Source: Liopterus haemorrhoidalis (lineage: Eukaryota; Arthropoda; Insecta; Coleoptera; Dytiscidae). Taken from it: 64,000 bases of DNA. The notes beneath the pieces were generated by a model. The model was not told where the DNA came from. It made no database searches and saw only the letters and a program-made list of their open reading frames with translations. The stretch lies in assembly GCA_963971575.1 (NCBI GenBank), contig OZ020612.1:33707916-33771915 (forward strand), in the 5' to 3' direction. Made by a program: the position numbers and the translations under genes. This document shows, one piece after another, positions 23,670 to 34,850 of this stretch. The stretch's first letter is position 1. Every line of letters starts with the position of its first letter.

Positions 23670-25682
23670 ATGGGTTTTTTCAACAACATAGAACTTTCTT
23701 TTGGTACTACAACCAAAAACAATATCAAAATTTTCCGAACATCACATAAGAAACTAGCATCCCTGATCAACAGAAAGATATTTTTATTAAATTGCCGAAG
23801 ACAACAGCTCACTCCTAACCACATCAAACAAAACTTCAAATTCATCTACAACCTGGAAACAACAAACCATCATTTTCATAATCAAATCAACTCTATCACC
23901 AAAAAATTAGCAAGGTCGGTATTGAACTTAGAGATAAAAATTACCTTATGTAACATTAAAAATATTGAACAACAACTGAATGACCTTGAAATTAAACTAA
24001 AAAATGTATTACCTCATAATACATTTTATCAATGTAAAACTATTACTAATAAAGAATTTGAAACAGAATTTGAGACAATAAAAGCTAGAAATATAAAAAA
24101 ACTTAAAACACTTCAAAACTCTATTAAAAATATCACATATAACTGTCAAGATAAATGGTTAATTAATCTAACTAACACAACTTTACCCCAATATGCTAAA
24201 GATATACTTAGTCTGGGACCTAACTTTAGCATACCTACCACTCTTAATAAATATAATATTAATAATGTCATTACAGACTTAGAATTTAACATTAACCGTA
24301 TAAGTAATGATACTGACACTAAAAATCTTCTCAGAAGTCAAGCGTGTAATATATTAACTAATAATATTAATACTGATAAAAACTTAATTAACCCGCTTAT
24401 TAATAATAATATACTTAAAGATTTTAATAATACTAAAATTTATCTTAATAATAATAAACAATTAATAGTATGCAGTTCAGATAAAGGTAATTGTACCGTA
24501 ATAATTAATAATAACCAATACGAACAAAAAATGATTGATATCTTATCTGATAATAACATCTATAAACCACTAAGTAAAGACCCTACCAGCAAATTCCAAA
24601 CACCTAATAACAATATTATTGATAACATTTATAATAAAGGTGAAATAAGTAAATCTCAAGCTACTTATCTCAAAATCCATAACTCATTACCTCCTAAAAT
24701 TTATGGTAAAATTAAATGCCATAAAACTAACAAACCCTTACGACCTATTGTTTCCTGTATAATGGCACCTTCCTACAAGTTAGCTTCTTTCATTAATGAT
24801 ATTTTAGATAAGGTAGTTACTACTTTCCACTACAATATAAAAAACTCCTATGAATTCGTTAATTTCACTAAAAATATCGTCCTTCCTAACGATTATATAC
24901 TTATATCGTTAGATGTTATATCACTATTTACCAATATTCCACAAGAACTAGTCATTGCTATCATACATAAAGAATGGGATACTATTTCAGCATATACTAA
25001 CCTATCTTATGATTCATTTATCACTATTATAAAATATCTGTTTGATAGTGGTTATTTCGTATTCAATAATAAATACTACCAACAATTGTTCAGTACAGCA
25101 ATGGGTGCTCCTTCATCACCTGTATTAGCTAATTTAGTGGTAAATGAACTCATTAATACCGTCATTAAAAAATTACCTTTTCATTTACCATTCATTAAAT
25201 ATTATGTAGATGATACTATTTTAGCCATACCTGCACATCAAGTAGATACCACACTTTCTATTTTTAACTCTTATCACAACAAATTACAATTTACTATAGA
25301 AACTGAAAATAACAATACTATCCCTTTTCTCGACATTCTATTAATACGTAATTCTAATGGCACCTTATCTACTAATATGTATACTAAACCCTCAAGTTCA
25401 GGACGTACTTTAAATTTCTTATCAGAACATCCATATAAACAAAAAATTGCCATTATAAAATCATGTAAACATAAAATACTCAGTTTGAGTGACCCTAAAT
25501 TCTATAGGGAAAATTTTAAAAAAGCCACTGACAATCTTATTATTCATAACTACCCTAGAAATATCATTAATAGAATTTTTTATAACAATCCCAATAATCC
25601 CACCAATAATAATTCACTTCCAGATATCAACACTGATTGTTCATATTTAAAAATTTCCACACATCAAAAATATTTCATTTAA
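23670..25682 (+). CDS. Penelope-like reverse transcriptase
   Basis: A 670-aa frame opens at the first ATG after the pseudo-LTR. Residues 1-260 are a Lys/Asn-rich N-terminal region. SSDKGNCTVI, PPKIYGKIKCHK and RPIVS (about 268-370) are Penelope signatures. RT motif A is LISLDVISLFTNIP, motif B AMGAPSSPVLANL, and motif C YYVDDT with the catalytic Asp pair. IPFLDILLIR and MYTKPSSSGRTLNF follow. The RT core is intact. The normal protein continues into a GIY-YIG endonuclease. Here the frame ends 15 residues after SLPDINTDCSYLK because of an additional A at about 25650, so the endonuclease is out of frame. Confidence 0.93.
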   Translation: MGFFNNIELSFGTTTKNNIKIFRTSHKKLASLINRKIFLLNCRRQQLTPNHIKQNFKFIYNLETTNHHFHNQINSITKKLARSVLNLEIKITLCNIKNIEQQLNDLEIKLKNVLPHNTFYQCKTITNKEFETEFETIKARNIKKLKTLQNSIKNITYNCQDKWLINLTNTTLPQYAKDILSLGPNFSIPTTLNKYNINNVITDLEFNINRISNDTDTKNLLRSQACNILTNNINTDKNLINPLINNNILKDFNNTKIYLNNNKQLIVCSSDKGNCTVIINNNQYEQKMIDILSDNNIYKPLSKDPTSKFQTPNNNIIDNIYNKGEISKSQATYLKIHNSLPPKIYGKIKCHKTNKPLRPIVSCIMAPSYKLASFINDILDKVVTTFHYNIKNSYEFVNFTKNIVLPNDYILISLDVISLFTNIPQELVIAIIHKEWDTISAYTNLSYDSFITIIKYLFDSGYFVFNNKYYQQLFSTAMGAPSSPVLANLVVNELINTVIKKLPFHLPFIKYYVDDTILAIPAHQVDTTLSIFNSYHNKLQFTIETENNNTIPFLDILLIRNSNGTLSTNMYTKPSSSGRTLNFLSEHPYKQKIAIIKSCKHKILSLSDPKFYRENFKKATDNLIIHNYPRNIINRIFYNNPNNPTNNNSLPDINTDCSYLKISTHQKYFI

Positions 25683-26127
25683 AATTGCTAAACTTTTTAA
25701 ACCCTATAATATAAAATTAGCTTTCTATAATCTTAAAACTATTAATCAACTGCACTCAAAAATTAAACAACCTACTGAATTTAATAAAATGTCGTCAGTA
25801 GTCTATCACATTCCTTGTGGAGGTTGTGATTTAGGCTATGTTGGACAGACTAAACAATATCTTAAAAACCGAGTATATCAACATAAAAATAGCTGTCAGG
25901 ATAAATTTAAAAATAAAAAAGAAAACACGGCACTCAGTACCCATTACTTCACCACTAACCACAATTTTAATTTTGAACAAACTAAAATCTTAGATAAAGT
26001 AGACAATCTCAGTAAAAGGTTGATTACTGAGAGTATACATATAATTCAGAACCCTAAATTAGTTAACTTTAAAACCGACTGTGATAATATAAGCGCCATC
26101 TATTGTAATATATTAAAAAAATTCTAA
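25683..26127 (+). pseudogene. GIY-YIG endonuclease, split from RT by one base
   Basis: After the frameshift the coding sequence resumes in another frame. A usable ATG opens at 25789 and gives 112 aa with GYVGQT, RVYQHK and ESIHII, identical to the inverted copy. In Penelope elements this domain is fused C-terminally to RT. It is the endonuclease for target cleavage. The comparison with the inverted copy (four A instead of five) shows the lesion directly. A separate short product from 25789 is possible but unsupported. Confidence 0.88.
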
Positions 26128-26661
26128 ATCTAACATATTTCACCTAATAATCAAATTCTAATTTATTAATAGATAGCGTTACTTGTTTCAACCATCTCAA
26201 ACCCTTTTTCAAATTCATACGTGGCTTATTAATCGCTTATCTCTGAGTTCAATAACCGGACAATATGATGTGTTCTTCATTAATTTTACAACTGTTATTT
26301 TATTTCGTGACTATTAACTAAGGTATTGTAAATTTAACATTGTTTTTTATTCTTTAACTCATATTTGATATGTTTTTATTATTTAATAATTATTTTATGT
26401 TACATTTTAAATTCCGACAATTTTGTAATGATTATTTTTACTACTTGACTTGTTAAATTTGAACACTATCATAATTTTATACATGTAAACCTACCAATTT
26501 AATAATTGTATATTTCTATATATCTTTGTAGCTCTGATGAAGATTTAAATAAAATCGAAACGTTAGCGAAGTTAATAAATTTGTTTTTATTTTCTGACTG
26601 GTCCGAATCCCATTACCTTCAACTATAACTACTAACTTACGGACGTAACTCATCTAATCAA
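26118..26661 (+). repeat. Right pseudo-LTR of Penelope-like element
   Basis: This is the 3' UTR and right terminus, nearly identical to 23117-23660. Its hammerhead-like core is CTGATGA at 26534-26540, the stem-loop at 26542-26556 and GAAA at 26557-26560. Confidence 0.9.
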
Positions 26662-26673
26662 TGAATTATTTAT
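26662..26673. repeat. Target-site duplication, right (Penelope-like element)
   Basis: TGAATTATTTAT is identical to 22057-22068. Confidence 0.85.
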
Positions 26674-27341
26674 GTTCGCAACCCGTACAACCTTTTCCAC
26701 ACATACACATTTACGGACACGACCAACTCCACATTCACACACATATTAAAATTAAATTATTTCTTTTTGAATCTTGAGGTGGTCGTCAACCTACGGATCC
26801 CAGTTTAAGAATCATTGGTCTACAGAATAGTTAACTGTTATCATATCTAACATTTTCCCATAGTGGGGACATATTTAATGTATATGTTTCACGTGCCTAG
26901 CTGAGTTGGACTGGGGGCCAAATATTCAAAAACGAAGACGAAGGGTGGGGAAAAAATAAGAATAATTTGACTGAGTTTTCTAAAATTATTATATAAGTGA
27001 GTGGAGGAAGAAAAAATGTATGAGGGCGAGAGAGTAGATATTTAGAAAATCATATTTAGAAGGGGGTTTAAGAAATTTCATGTGGGACGTTTAACAATCT
27101 GCCTCGGACATATGTTAGACAGCACTGGTTTATTGTTTCTAAAGGTGCCTTTTTTGAATCGGTTGAATCAGGGTATAAATGTTTACTTTGTACGAAGTGT
27201 TTAATTTTTGTACGAGTGTCAACTATACATGACATCTACCATAAACGTACATTTTTGAAACTGACATTTGAATATTTAGTTTTGCGTTTTTATCAATTTT
27301 CAGTGTATCTAATTATATTTATTTAAAAAAAGTTTTAGAAA
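26674..27341 (+). other. Flank and possible 5' UTR of CR1-like element
   Basis: There is no coding motif. The part close to 27342 is probably the 5' UTR of the CR1-like element that follows, but its 5' boundary cannot be placed. CR1-like copies usually have no target-site duplication to help. Confidence 0.35.
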
Positions 27342-28384
27342 ATGGCGACTGAGACAACATCTCTTGAGCTCCGCTCCAAAAAAAAAAAATATCATACAAT
27401 GATTCAAAGTGTCCAATATGTTCGAAAAAAGTAGTGAATGGTGTATCGTGTTACAAGTGCGGTGACATGTTACACTTTAAGTGCGCTGGAGTCCCAGACT
27501 CCAAGGAAGACGTTGACGGAAATTGGCTATGCCGACATTGTGTTAACGTACAGAAGCTTGAGGATAGAACCAGTAACGTTGCTATTAACAAGCTTAGCAT
27601 GAGTGAACTGGAGGTAAAATATATACTCCGGGAAAACCAACTATTAAGAAAACTACTGTCAGAAATGGAGGAGAAAAATGATCTCCTAAGGGAAAATTTG
27701 GAACTTCTGAGAAATCCTCCAGAAAGTACACCAGAGGGCGGTAAGCAGGCCGTCAAAGTCAAGGAAATCAACCAAAGTAGCCAGGTCTCTTCATTACCAA
27801 CAAACAAGGACATTCCGGCAAAGTCACCAAATGTAAACAACAACATAACCTGTGAGAGCTATGCCGCTACCGTAATGAAACCACGTGACGACGGTGCCAA
27901 GAAAATGCCTAATGTTGGTACCGTCACCGTAATCCAACCACGTAACGGCGTCACGAAAGAAACATCCGATGTTGGTGCCGTCACCATAATCAAACTACGT
28001 GTCGACGCTTCTAAAAAAACTAACGGCGATGATTTCCAAGTTGTAACGAAGAGGAGACGTAATAGGAAGAGCACAACGGCAATCGTGGGCTCCAATGATA
28101 CGCCTGATGGACTTCAGGCAGCGCCAAAACGAGCATGGTTATTCGTTGGGAAATTACATGCAGACACCACGGAAGACCAGGTTACGAACTACATAAAGAA
28201 AAAAATCCCAAATGAACACCTTACCTGTTCTAAATTAGCCACATCGACACTGAGCAGTTGCTTTAAACTTAGTGTTGACTATAATATGAAATCCGAACTG
28301 GAAAACCCGGAATTCTGGCCCAAAAATGTCATCGTGCGTCAATATATTTTTAGGCGAAAAGCCTCTGGACAAATCACACAATAA
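27342..28384 (+). pseudogene. CR1-like ORF1 (PHD finger, coiled coil, RRM-like)
   Basis: ATG at 27342 starts a frame that meets a stop in about 30 codons. Adding one A to the run of 12 at 27379-27390 would connect it to the long frame ending at 28384. I therefore read a single homopolymer frameshift (or assembly error). In the long frame a Cys4-His-Cys3 finger is complete: CPIC, CYKC, HFKC, CRHC. A leucine-rich coiled coil follows (ELEVKYILRENQLLRKLL). After a Lys/Ser-rich linker there is an RRM-like end starting WLFVGKLHADTTEDQV. The protein would form the RNP. ORF2 overlaps its last 59 bases. Confidence 0.75.
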
Positions 28385-31004
28385 CACTCACACACGTCCA
28401 CGAAACACTATCACATTGCTGCACATAAACACGCAAAGCGTCAGAAATAAGGTAAATGCACTTGAAACATATGTGGCCGATCACAACATTGACATAATAT
28501 GTTTGAATGAACACTGGTTGTTTAGACACGAAAGTGCATTTTTCAACGTGCATGGCTACAAAATAGCCAATATTCACTGCCGTTCTAGATCCGAACGAGG
28601 AGGGGGGGTTGCTATACTTGTCAAACCAAGTATTAAATTCAAGGCATTTACCGCAATTTCTGACATGGCGTGTGATCAAGATTGCGAGACAACTGCGATT
28701 GTCATTAAAAAGCATAAATTAATAATTATATCTGTATATAGATCTCCAATTGGAGACTTAAACCTCTTCTTGAATGTCATTCAAAATATTGTCCACATGT
28801 GCAACGTTAATTATAAAAATTATAAAATAATTATTGCTGGAGATTACAACATTGATTTTAAAATCAGAGATAATATCTACTACTATATTTTAGATATAAT
28901 AACAGGGTTAGGACTCCATATAACTCATCACGAAACTACCAGATACACCTACACAGGAAAAGGCACCTGTTTGGACAATGTTTTCACTGACATTCCGGAT
29001 TCAGAATATAATGTTTGTATTAAAAACCCTGTACTGTCAGACCATCTTGCTATACATTTTACTATACACAGTAGTGTGAACATTAAACAGACAATTAGGA
29101 AAGAATATATAGTACAAAGGGTTTTCAAAAACAAACATTATGTTGACTTTAATGACTACCTACTTAATTTTGATTGGAAACGAATCTTAAGCAAACTTGA
29201 CAGCGACGCTATGCTTAACAAATTCTTAAATATTTATCTAATTGGGCTAAATAGATTCTTTCCATTTAGAAAATGTAGTAAGTCTACGAATAATAGAGCG
29301 ATAAACTGGTATACACCTGAATTAATGGAGATGAGAAACAATTTGATTTTCTTGTCTGAATTGAATAAACTAGAAATTAAGCCAATAATAAAAAAATACA
29401 AAGCTCATTATAAGCGTGCACTAGAAATTGCTAAAAGAGATGCTTATAATAATTATATAGTAAAATCAAACAATAAATCTAAAGCATTCTGGAACATTAT
29501 TAGACAAGAAACAGGAGATAGTAAGGCTAAGAGTGACCTTGATTGTAATATTTCAGCAGAAATCTTCAACGATTTCTTTTTTACAGTAGCTCAAAATACA
29601 CTTCCCAGACTATCAAACGCCAACAAAAATTTCATGGATTTAATTCAGAAAAAGAAAATCAATAATACAGATAGCTTCTTCCTATCACCAGTAGTCGAAG
29701 CGGAGGTTGGCACTCTGATCACTGGCCTCAAAAACGGCCGTAGTTTTGATATTTACGGCATAAATGTCGAAATGTTAAAACGTACTGCTGCCGCGGTTGC
29801 TTGGCCACTGACCATGATTACCAACTCATGCTTCGAAAATGGTATATTCCCGGACAAACTGAAAATTTCTAGAGTAACGCCGATCTTCAAAAAAGGAAAC
29901 CTCGATGATCCTAACAATTACCGCCCTATAGCGATTACACCTGTTTTCTCAAAAATCATTGAAAAAGCCATAAAAAATAGGTTATCAGATTTTTTTGAGA
30001 GGATGGGCGTTTTTTCGGAAAATCAGTTTGGGTTCAGGGCACAACAGTCTACTAACAAAGCAATCATGAAATTACTTAGTAAAATCATAGAAAACCTTGA
30101 GCAAGGGAAACATGTCGTTGGGTCTTTCTGCGACCTAAGTAAAGCTTTTGACTGCGTGTGCCCTGAAAAACTCCGGGAAAAATTGCTCTATTATGGCATT
30201 CGTGGCAATACACTAGACTTGCTGACAAACTTCCTGTCTAACAGGCAGCAAGAGGTCTGGTATAAAAATACCCTTTCCTCGCCCAGATTCGTAAATATAG
30301 GAATAGGACAAGGAACTATACTTGGACCGTTCCTATTCATATCGTATATAAATGATTTGCCTGAAAATATGGCGGCCACAACAATACTGTTTGCCGATGA
30401 TTCATCTTTCATCGACGACGGTGTTGACTGTGAGGATGCCCAGCAGGCAGCCAGCACTACACAAGAGCAAGCTTTACAGTGGTTCACCAGTAATGGCCTC
30501 AGTCTAAATCGTGACAAGACCAAAACAGTCATTTTCTGCATGAATAGACAACTCAGTAATAATGCACTCTACCAGGATACCACTGTGAAGTTTCTTGGGT
30601 TCCAGCTGGATGCTAAGCTTAGCTGGGCAGACCACATTGGCTACATTTCCAATAAATTAAACAGCATGGTATACATGATAAAAAAATTAAAATATAATTT
30701 GTCCGATGAGATCGTTAGAATGGTTTACTTCTCCCACTTCCATTCAATAATTAATTATGGAATTATGTTGTGGGGTAGCGCATCTTGTTCTGTTCGAATT
30801 TTTAAAATTCAAAAACGCATTCTCAGAATAATGTCTGGTGCAAAACCTTATGCCCATTGTAGGGAACTATTTAAACAGCTCGCCATTCTAACGGTTCCAT
30901 CGCTTTATATCTTAAATGTATTACTATATGTAAAGGAAAATGATTGTTCAATAAAAAAAAATTTGAACAATCATAATTACGACACTAGGAATAAGGATAG
31001 TTTT
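28326..31004 (+). CDS. CR1-like ORF2, part 1 (EN-RT), interrupted
   Basis: The frame begins inside ORF1 in the +1 frame. AP endonuclease motifs are HINTQSVRNK, NEHWL, YRSPIG, AGDYNID and LSDHLAIHF, so the catalytic Glu, Asp/Asn and Asp-His are present. The RT has RPIAITPVFSKIIEK and FGFRAQQST, then motif A FCDLSKAFD, motif B GIGQGTILGP and motif C LFADDSSFI. No internal stop or shift occurs before the interruption at 31004. There translation would run into the antisense LINE's poly(A) complement (Phe run) and stop at 31016. The protein would cut the target site and prime reverse transcription. Confidence 0.88.
30993..31004. repeat. Target-site duplication, left (I-type insertion)
   Basis: AAGGATAGTTTT is repeated at 36579-36590. 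It overlaps the T-run that is the insertion's poly(A) tail, so the true length could differ by a base or two. Confidence 0.88.
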
Positions 31005-31172
31005 TTTTTTTTTTAATATATTTATTTAGGGGTGCTTCAACTGCTTGGTTATTAGCACCCCGAAATATCTGTTTTACATATTTAGTATCATTACATAATC
31101 AATTACATAATAAAATATAATATATAAATATTTATTATAATAAATTTAGACTATTAGGAACTATGTGAAATT

Positions 31173-34100
31173 TTATATATTGTCTAATAGGTTTGAATCT
31201 TCTAGAAATTTTAAAATGTTTTTCTCATACATATTGGTGGAAATTTGTAGTGCGTCTGTTGGAATTTTGTGTTTGATTCTTTGTGCTGTATACTGTGGGC
31301 ATTCTAGAAGTACGTGTTCCACCGTAAGTTGTGTGTTGCAGGTGGGGCATATGGGTGGTGTCTTCTTCTCGAAAATGTATTGATGAGTGAGTCGTGTGTG
31401 TCCAATTTTTATTCTTGTTAGAATTATTTGTTCATGTCTTGATGTATAGTTTTGCGGACTTTGAATTTTGTAGCGGATGTTGTTCCATTCTTCTTGCAGT
31501 TTTCTTTTGAAAAAATTCTTGGCATCATATGTTGAGGTAGGCATTTGAGTTATTTCTTGGTGTATGGCCTCCTTGGCAGCTTCATCTGCTTTTTCATTTC
31601 CTGGAATGTTGCGGTGTGATAGGACCCATAATATTGTGATTTTCTTCCCCTGGTCAATACAGTAGTGGATGTTATCTTGAATTTTTTGGATGATGGCGTC
31701 TTTTGAATAGCTTTGTTTCATGGCTGCAATGGTGCTGAGGGAATCAATATGAATTATAAAATCTTTTTTATTTCGAATGCTTTTTATATATTCTGTTGCT
31801 TGGAATAATGCATAAGCTTCGGCAGTGAAGACGCTCGTCATATTTGGAAGATGGTATTTTCTTGTTTCGTTCTTCTCTACTACCATTGCGGCCCCGGTTT
31901 TATTTTGTATTTTAGAACCATCTGTGTAAATGGCAGTGTGATTCTTGTATTTGGACATGATTTCATGGTAAGATTTTAAAATGATGGATGGACTGGTTTC
32001 TTTTTTATTATGGCGAGTTAGAAGGAGATTATAATTTGGCGCGTTCAGGATCCAGGGGGGTATCTTGTTAAATTGGTTTGGACCTAACTATGGAAATGTC
32101 ATACTCATATTGTTTAATTGTTCTTGAACTTGTTGATGAAAAGGTATTATATTTTTAAGGACTATTTGGTTATTTAAATTTTGAAACATATAGTTATATG
32201 TGGGATTATTCACATTTGTTGCTAATTTCGTTAGGTAAGAAGAGGTGAGTTGACGTCTGCGGAAATGAAGTGGTGGTTGATTAGCTTCACTGGTAATTTT
32301 GACTATAGGACTTGTTCTGAAAGCTCCTGTGGCTATCCTGATTGCGGTGTTCTGGATTGTGTCTAATGTTTTTAGATGAGTAGGTTTTGCGTTGCTGTAT
32401 ACTATGCTACCATAATCTATTTTCGACAGTATCAGTGACTTATAGAGCCTCAATAATATCTCTCTGTGGGCGCCCCATTTGTAGTGTGCCAGTGTTTTCA
32501 AGATATTCATCCTTTGCATGCAATCCTTTTTGAGTTGTTGTATGTGAGGTTGCCAGGTTAATTTTCTATCCAGTGTGATTCCCAGAAATTTAGTCTTCGT
32601 TACATATGTAATAGAGTCACCGTACAATTTTAACTTTGGATTATAATGCGAATAATATTTTCTTGTGAAATGCATGGCTTTAGTTTTAGTTGAGGAAAAG
32701 GTGAATCCTGTTTTATCGGCCCAATTTTCTATACTGAGGATTGCTTCTTGAAGTGAGTCTCTGATTAGTTTAATGTCTTTGTTTCTACAGAAAATCACAA
32801 GATCGTCCGCATAGAGGAGAGTTTTTATATTTTGTGGTATGTGTTCCAAGATTTTGTTGATGGCAATGAGAAACAGGTTTACACTTAATATTTCCCCTTG
32901 GGGTACGCCGTTTTGCTGTGTTTTTTCACTGGAGATGTATCCATTTGCAATTACTTGAAATTTTCTATTTTGGAGGAAGTTTGTAACATATTTGAGAATA
33001 TTTCCATTCAATCTGCTTTCTTTTAGCAGTTTTATTATGTTGAAACGCCATGTCATATCATAAGCTTTCTGGAGATCAAAAAATATAGCTACAAGGTGTT
33101 CTTTGTTTTTGAATGTTTGCTGTATTTCACAGGTTAATGAGATTATGTGATCTAAGGTTGATCTGTCTTGACGGAAGCCACTTTGTTTATTTGAAATGAT
33201 ATTCTGTGTTTCCAGGAACCAAGTAAGTCGTTTGTTGGTCATTATCTGGAGAACTTTACTGAAGTTATTCGAAACTGAGATGGGTCGATAACTATCAGCG
33301 TTTGTTTTATTTTTACTGGGTTTCAGTATAGGAATCGTGTTGACTTTTTGCCATTGTTCGGGATACTCGTCGTTTTCCCATATATAGTTATATATGGTTA
33401 ATAAGTGGTTGGTTACTTCACTGGGCAGTTGTTTAATCATTTCCGAGAGGATACCATCTGGACCTGGGCACTTCTTATCTTTTAAATTATGTATGGCGGC
33501 CAGAAGTTCTCTTTTGCTAAATGGTTTATTGATGTATGTCTGTATATTTTCTATTTCGATTTTTTCTTTTTCTGCTCTGGCTTTATGTATTTTGAAGGAG
33601 TTATTATAGTTGGCATTACTTGATGTGAATTCAAAATTTTCTGCTAGTGTTTCCACTATCATTTGAGGTGATGTTATAGTTGAATTGTTATGGTAGAGTA
33701 CTGTTGTCAAATTTGATGTTTTTTTCCCATTTATCTTTCTTATTTTTTCCCATATCTTTGATGGGGGTGTGCTAGGGTTGATCGAAGATGTAAATTCTTG
33801 CCAGGATTGTTTTTTGCTCTCTAATATAATTCGTCTCGTTTCTGCTTTGCATTTTTTTAGATTTATTAGATTGTCAATCGTGTTAAATTTTCTGTATTTG
33901 TAAAGTGCTTGTTTTTGTTTTCTGGTTGCGACTGCACATCTTGTATTCCACCAGGGTGTTGTTTTTTTGCGATTATTTCCTGTTTTTATTCCGATAGATC
34001 TTTCACCGGCGTTATTTATGTCGTTAATGAGATCCTCTACTACTTGTGTTACATTACAATTTCCTGTTAATTTTTTGGTTTTATATATGTCTGAAAGAAT

Positions 34101-34820
34101 TTGTCTAAAAAGATCCCAGTTTGCCTCTTTTATCTTCCATGAAGGTTTGTTATTTTCTAAGGTGTGATATGGAGGGAATGCAATAATTAGAGGAAAGTGA
34201 TAGCCAAATGAATCAGGATAGACATCCCATGAAAGGTTAGGAGCTAATGAAGTGTCGCAAATGGTTAGATCTATGGACGATAATTTGCCTGTTTTTGAAC
34301 AAAAATAAGTTGGGGATGAGTCATTTAGAAGAACTATACTGTCATCGTTCAGCAGTTTCTCTACTTTTTTACCTCTATTATCCGTGGATTCAGATCCCCA
34401 CAGGGTATTGTGGCTGTTGAAGTCGTCTAGTAGAACAAATGGTGTAGGAAGCTGTTTTTTTAGATTTTCTAACTCATCTTGGGTGATTGTTAAATTTGGT
34501 GGTAGGTATACGTTACATATGGTGGTTTTTCCCAGGTTTGGTATGTGGCTTGTTATCGCAATGGCTTCAAGGCTTGTGTTTAAGTTGACTAAGGTAGCTT
34601 GGATATTTTCTTTGACCATAATGGCTACTCCTCCGCTGGCAATTGTATTTTTATCACGGTTTTTAACGTAACATTTATAGTCTTTCATGCAGATGTTTTG
34701 ATGATTTTTCAAGCGGGTTTCTTGTAGACAGATATAGTATGGTTCAAGTGTACATATGAGATGTTGAAGTTCTCCAAGATGGGAATAATATCCGTTTAAG
34801 TTCCACTGTATTAATGACAT
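31173..34820 (-). pseudogene. I-type LINE ORF2 with one in-frame TAG
   Basis: ORF2 starts MSLIQWNLNGYYSHLGEL and runs 910 codons to TAG at 32088-32090. It then continues in the same frame for 304 codons (LGPNQFNKIPPW onward). EN: QETRLK with the catalytic Glu is kept, but GDFN reads DDFN and the SDH site reads FGYHFP. RT: motif A FFDLQKAYD, B NGVPQGEILS, C LLYADDLVIFC. RNase H: YTDGSK, AEAYAL, HIDSLS and GNEKADEAA, so all four acidic residues are present. A CPTC..H....C zinc motif closes the protein. Only RNase H and its linker lie after the stop. It is 30 bases downstream of ORF1. Confidence 0.9.
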
Positions 34821-34850
34821 CTTATTAATTTTATTATACTTATATTGTGT

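Larger units (their letters stand above)
22069..26661 (+). mobile_element. Penelope-like retroelement with inverted 5' extension
   Basis: The element is 4593 bp between 12-bp target-site duplications. Left to right it has an inverted copy of the 3' UTR and GIY-YIG coding region (22069-23116), a direct pseudo-LTR (23117-23660), the RT and endonuclease region (23670-26127), and the 3' pseudo-LTR (26118-26661). Partially inverted pseudo-LTR arrangements are characteristic of Penelope elements. The two direct pseudo-LTRs differ at only three positions noticed by eye, so the insertion is young. A one-base insertion splits RT from endonuclease. Confidence 0.92.
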
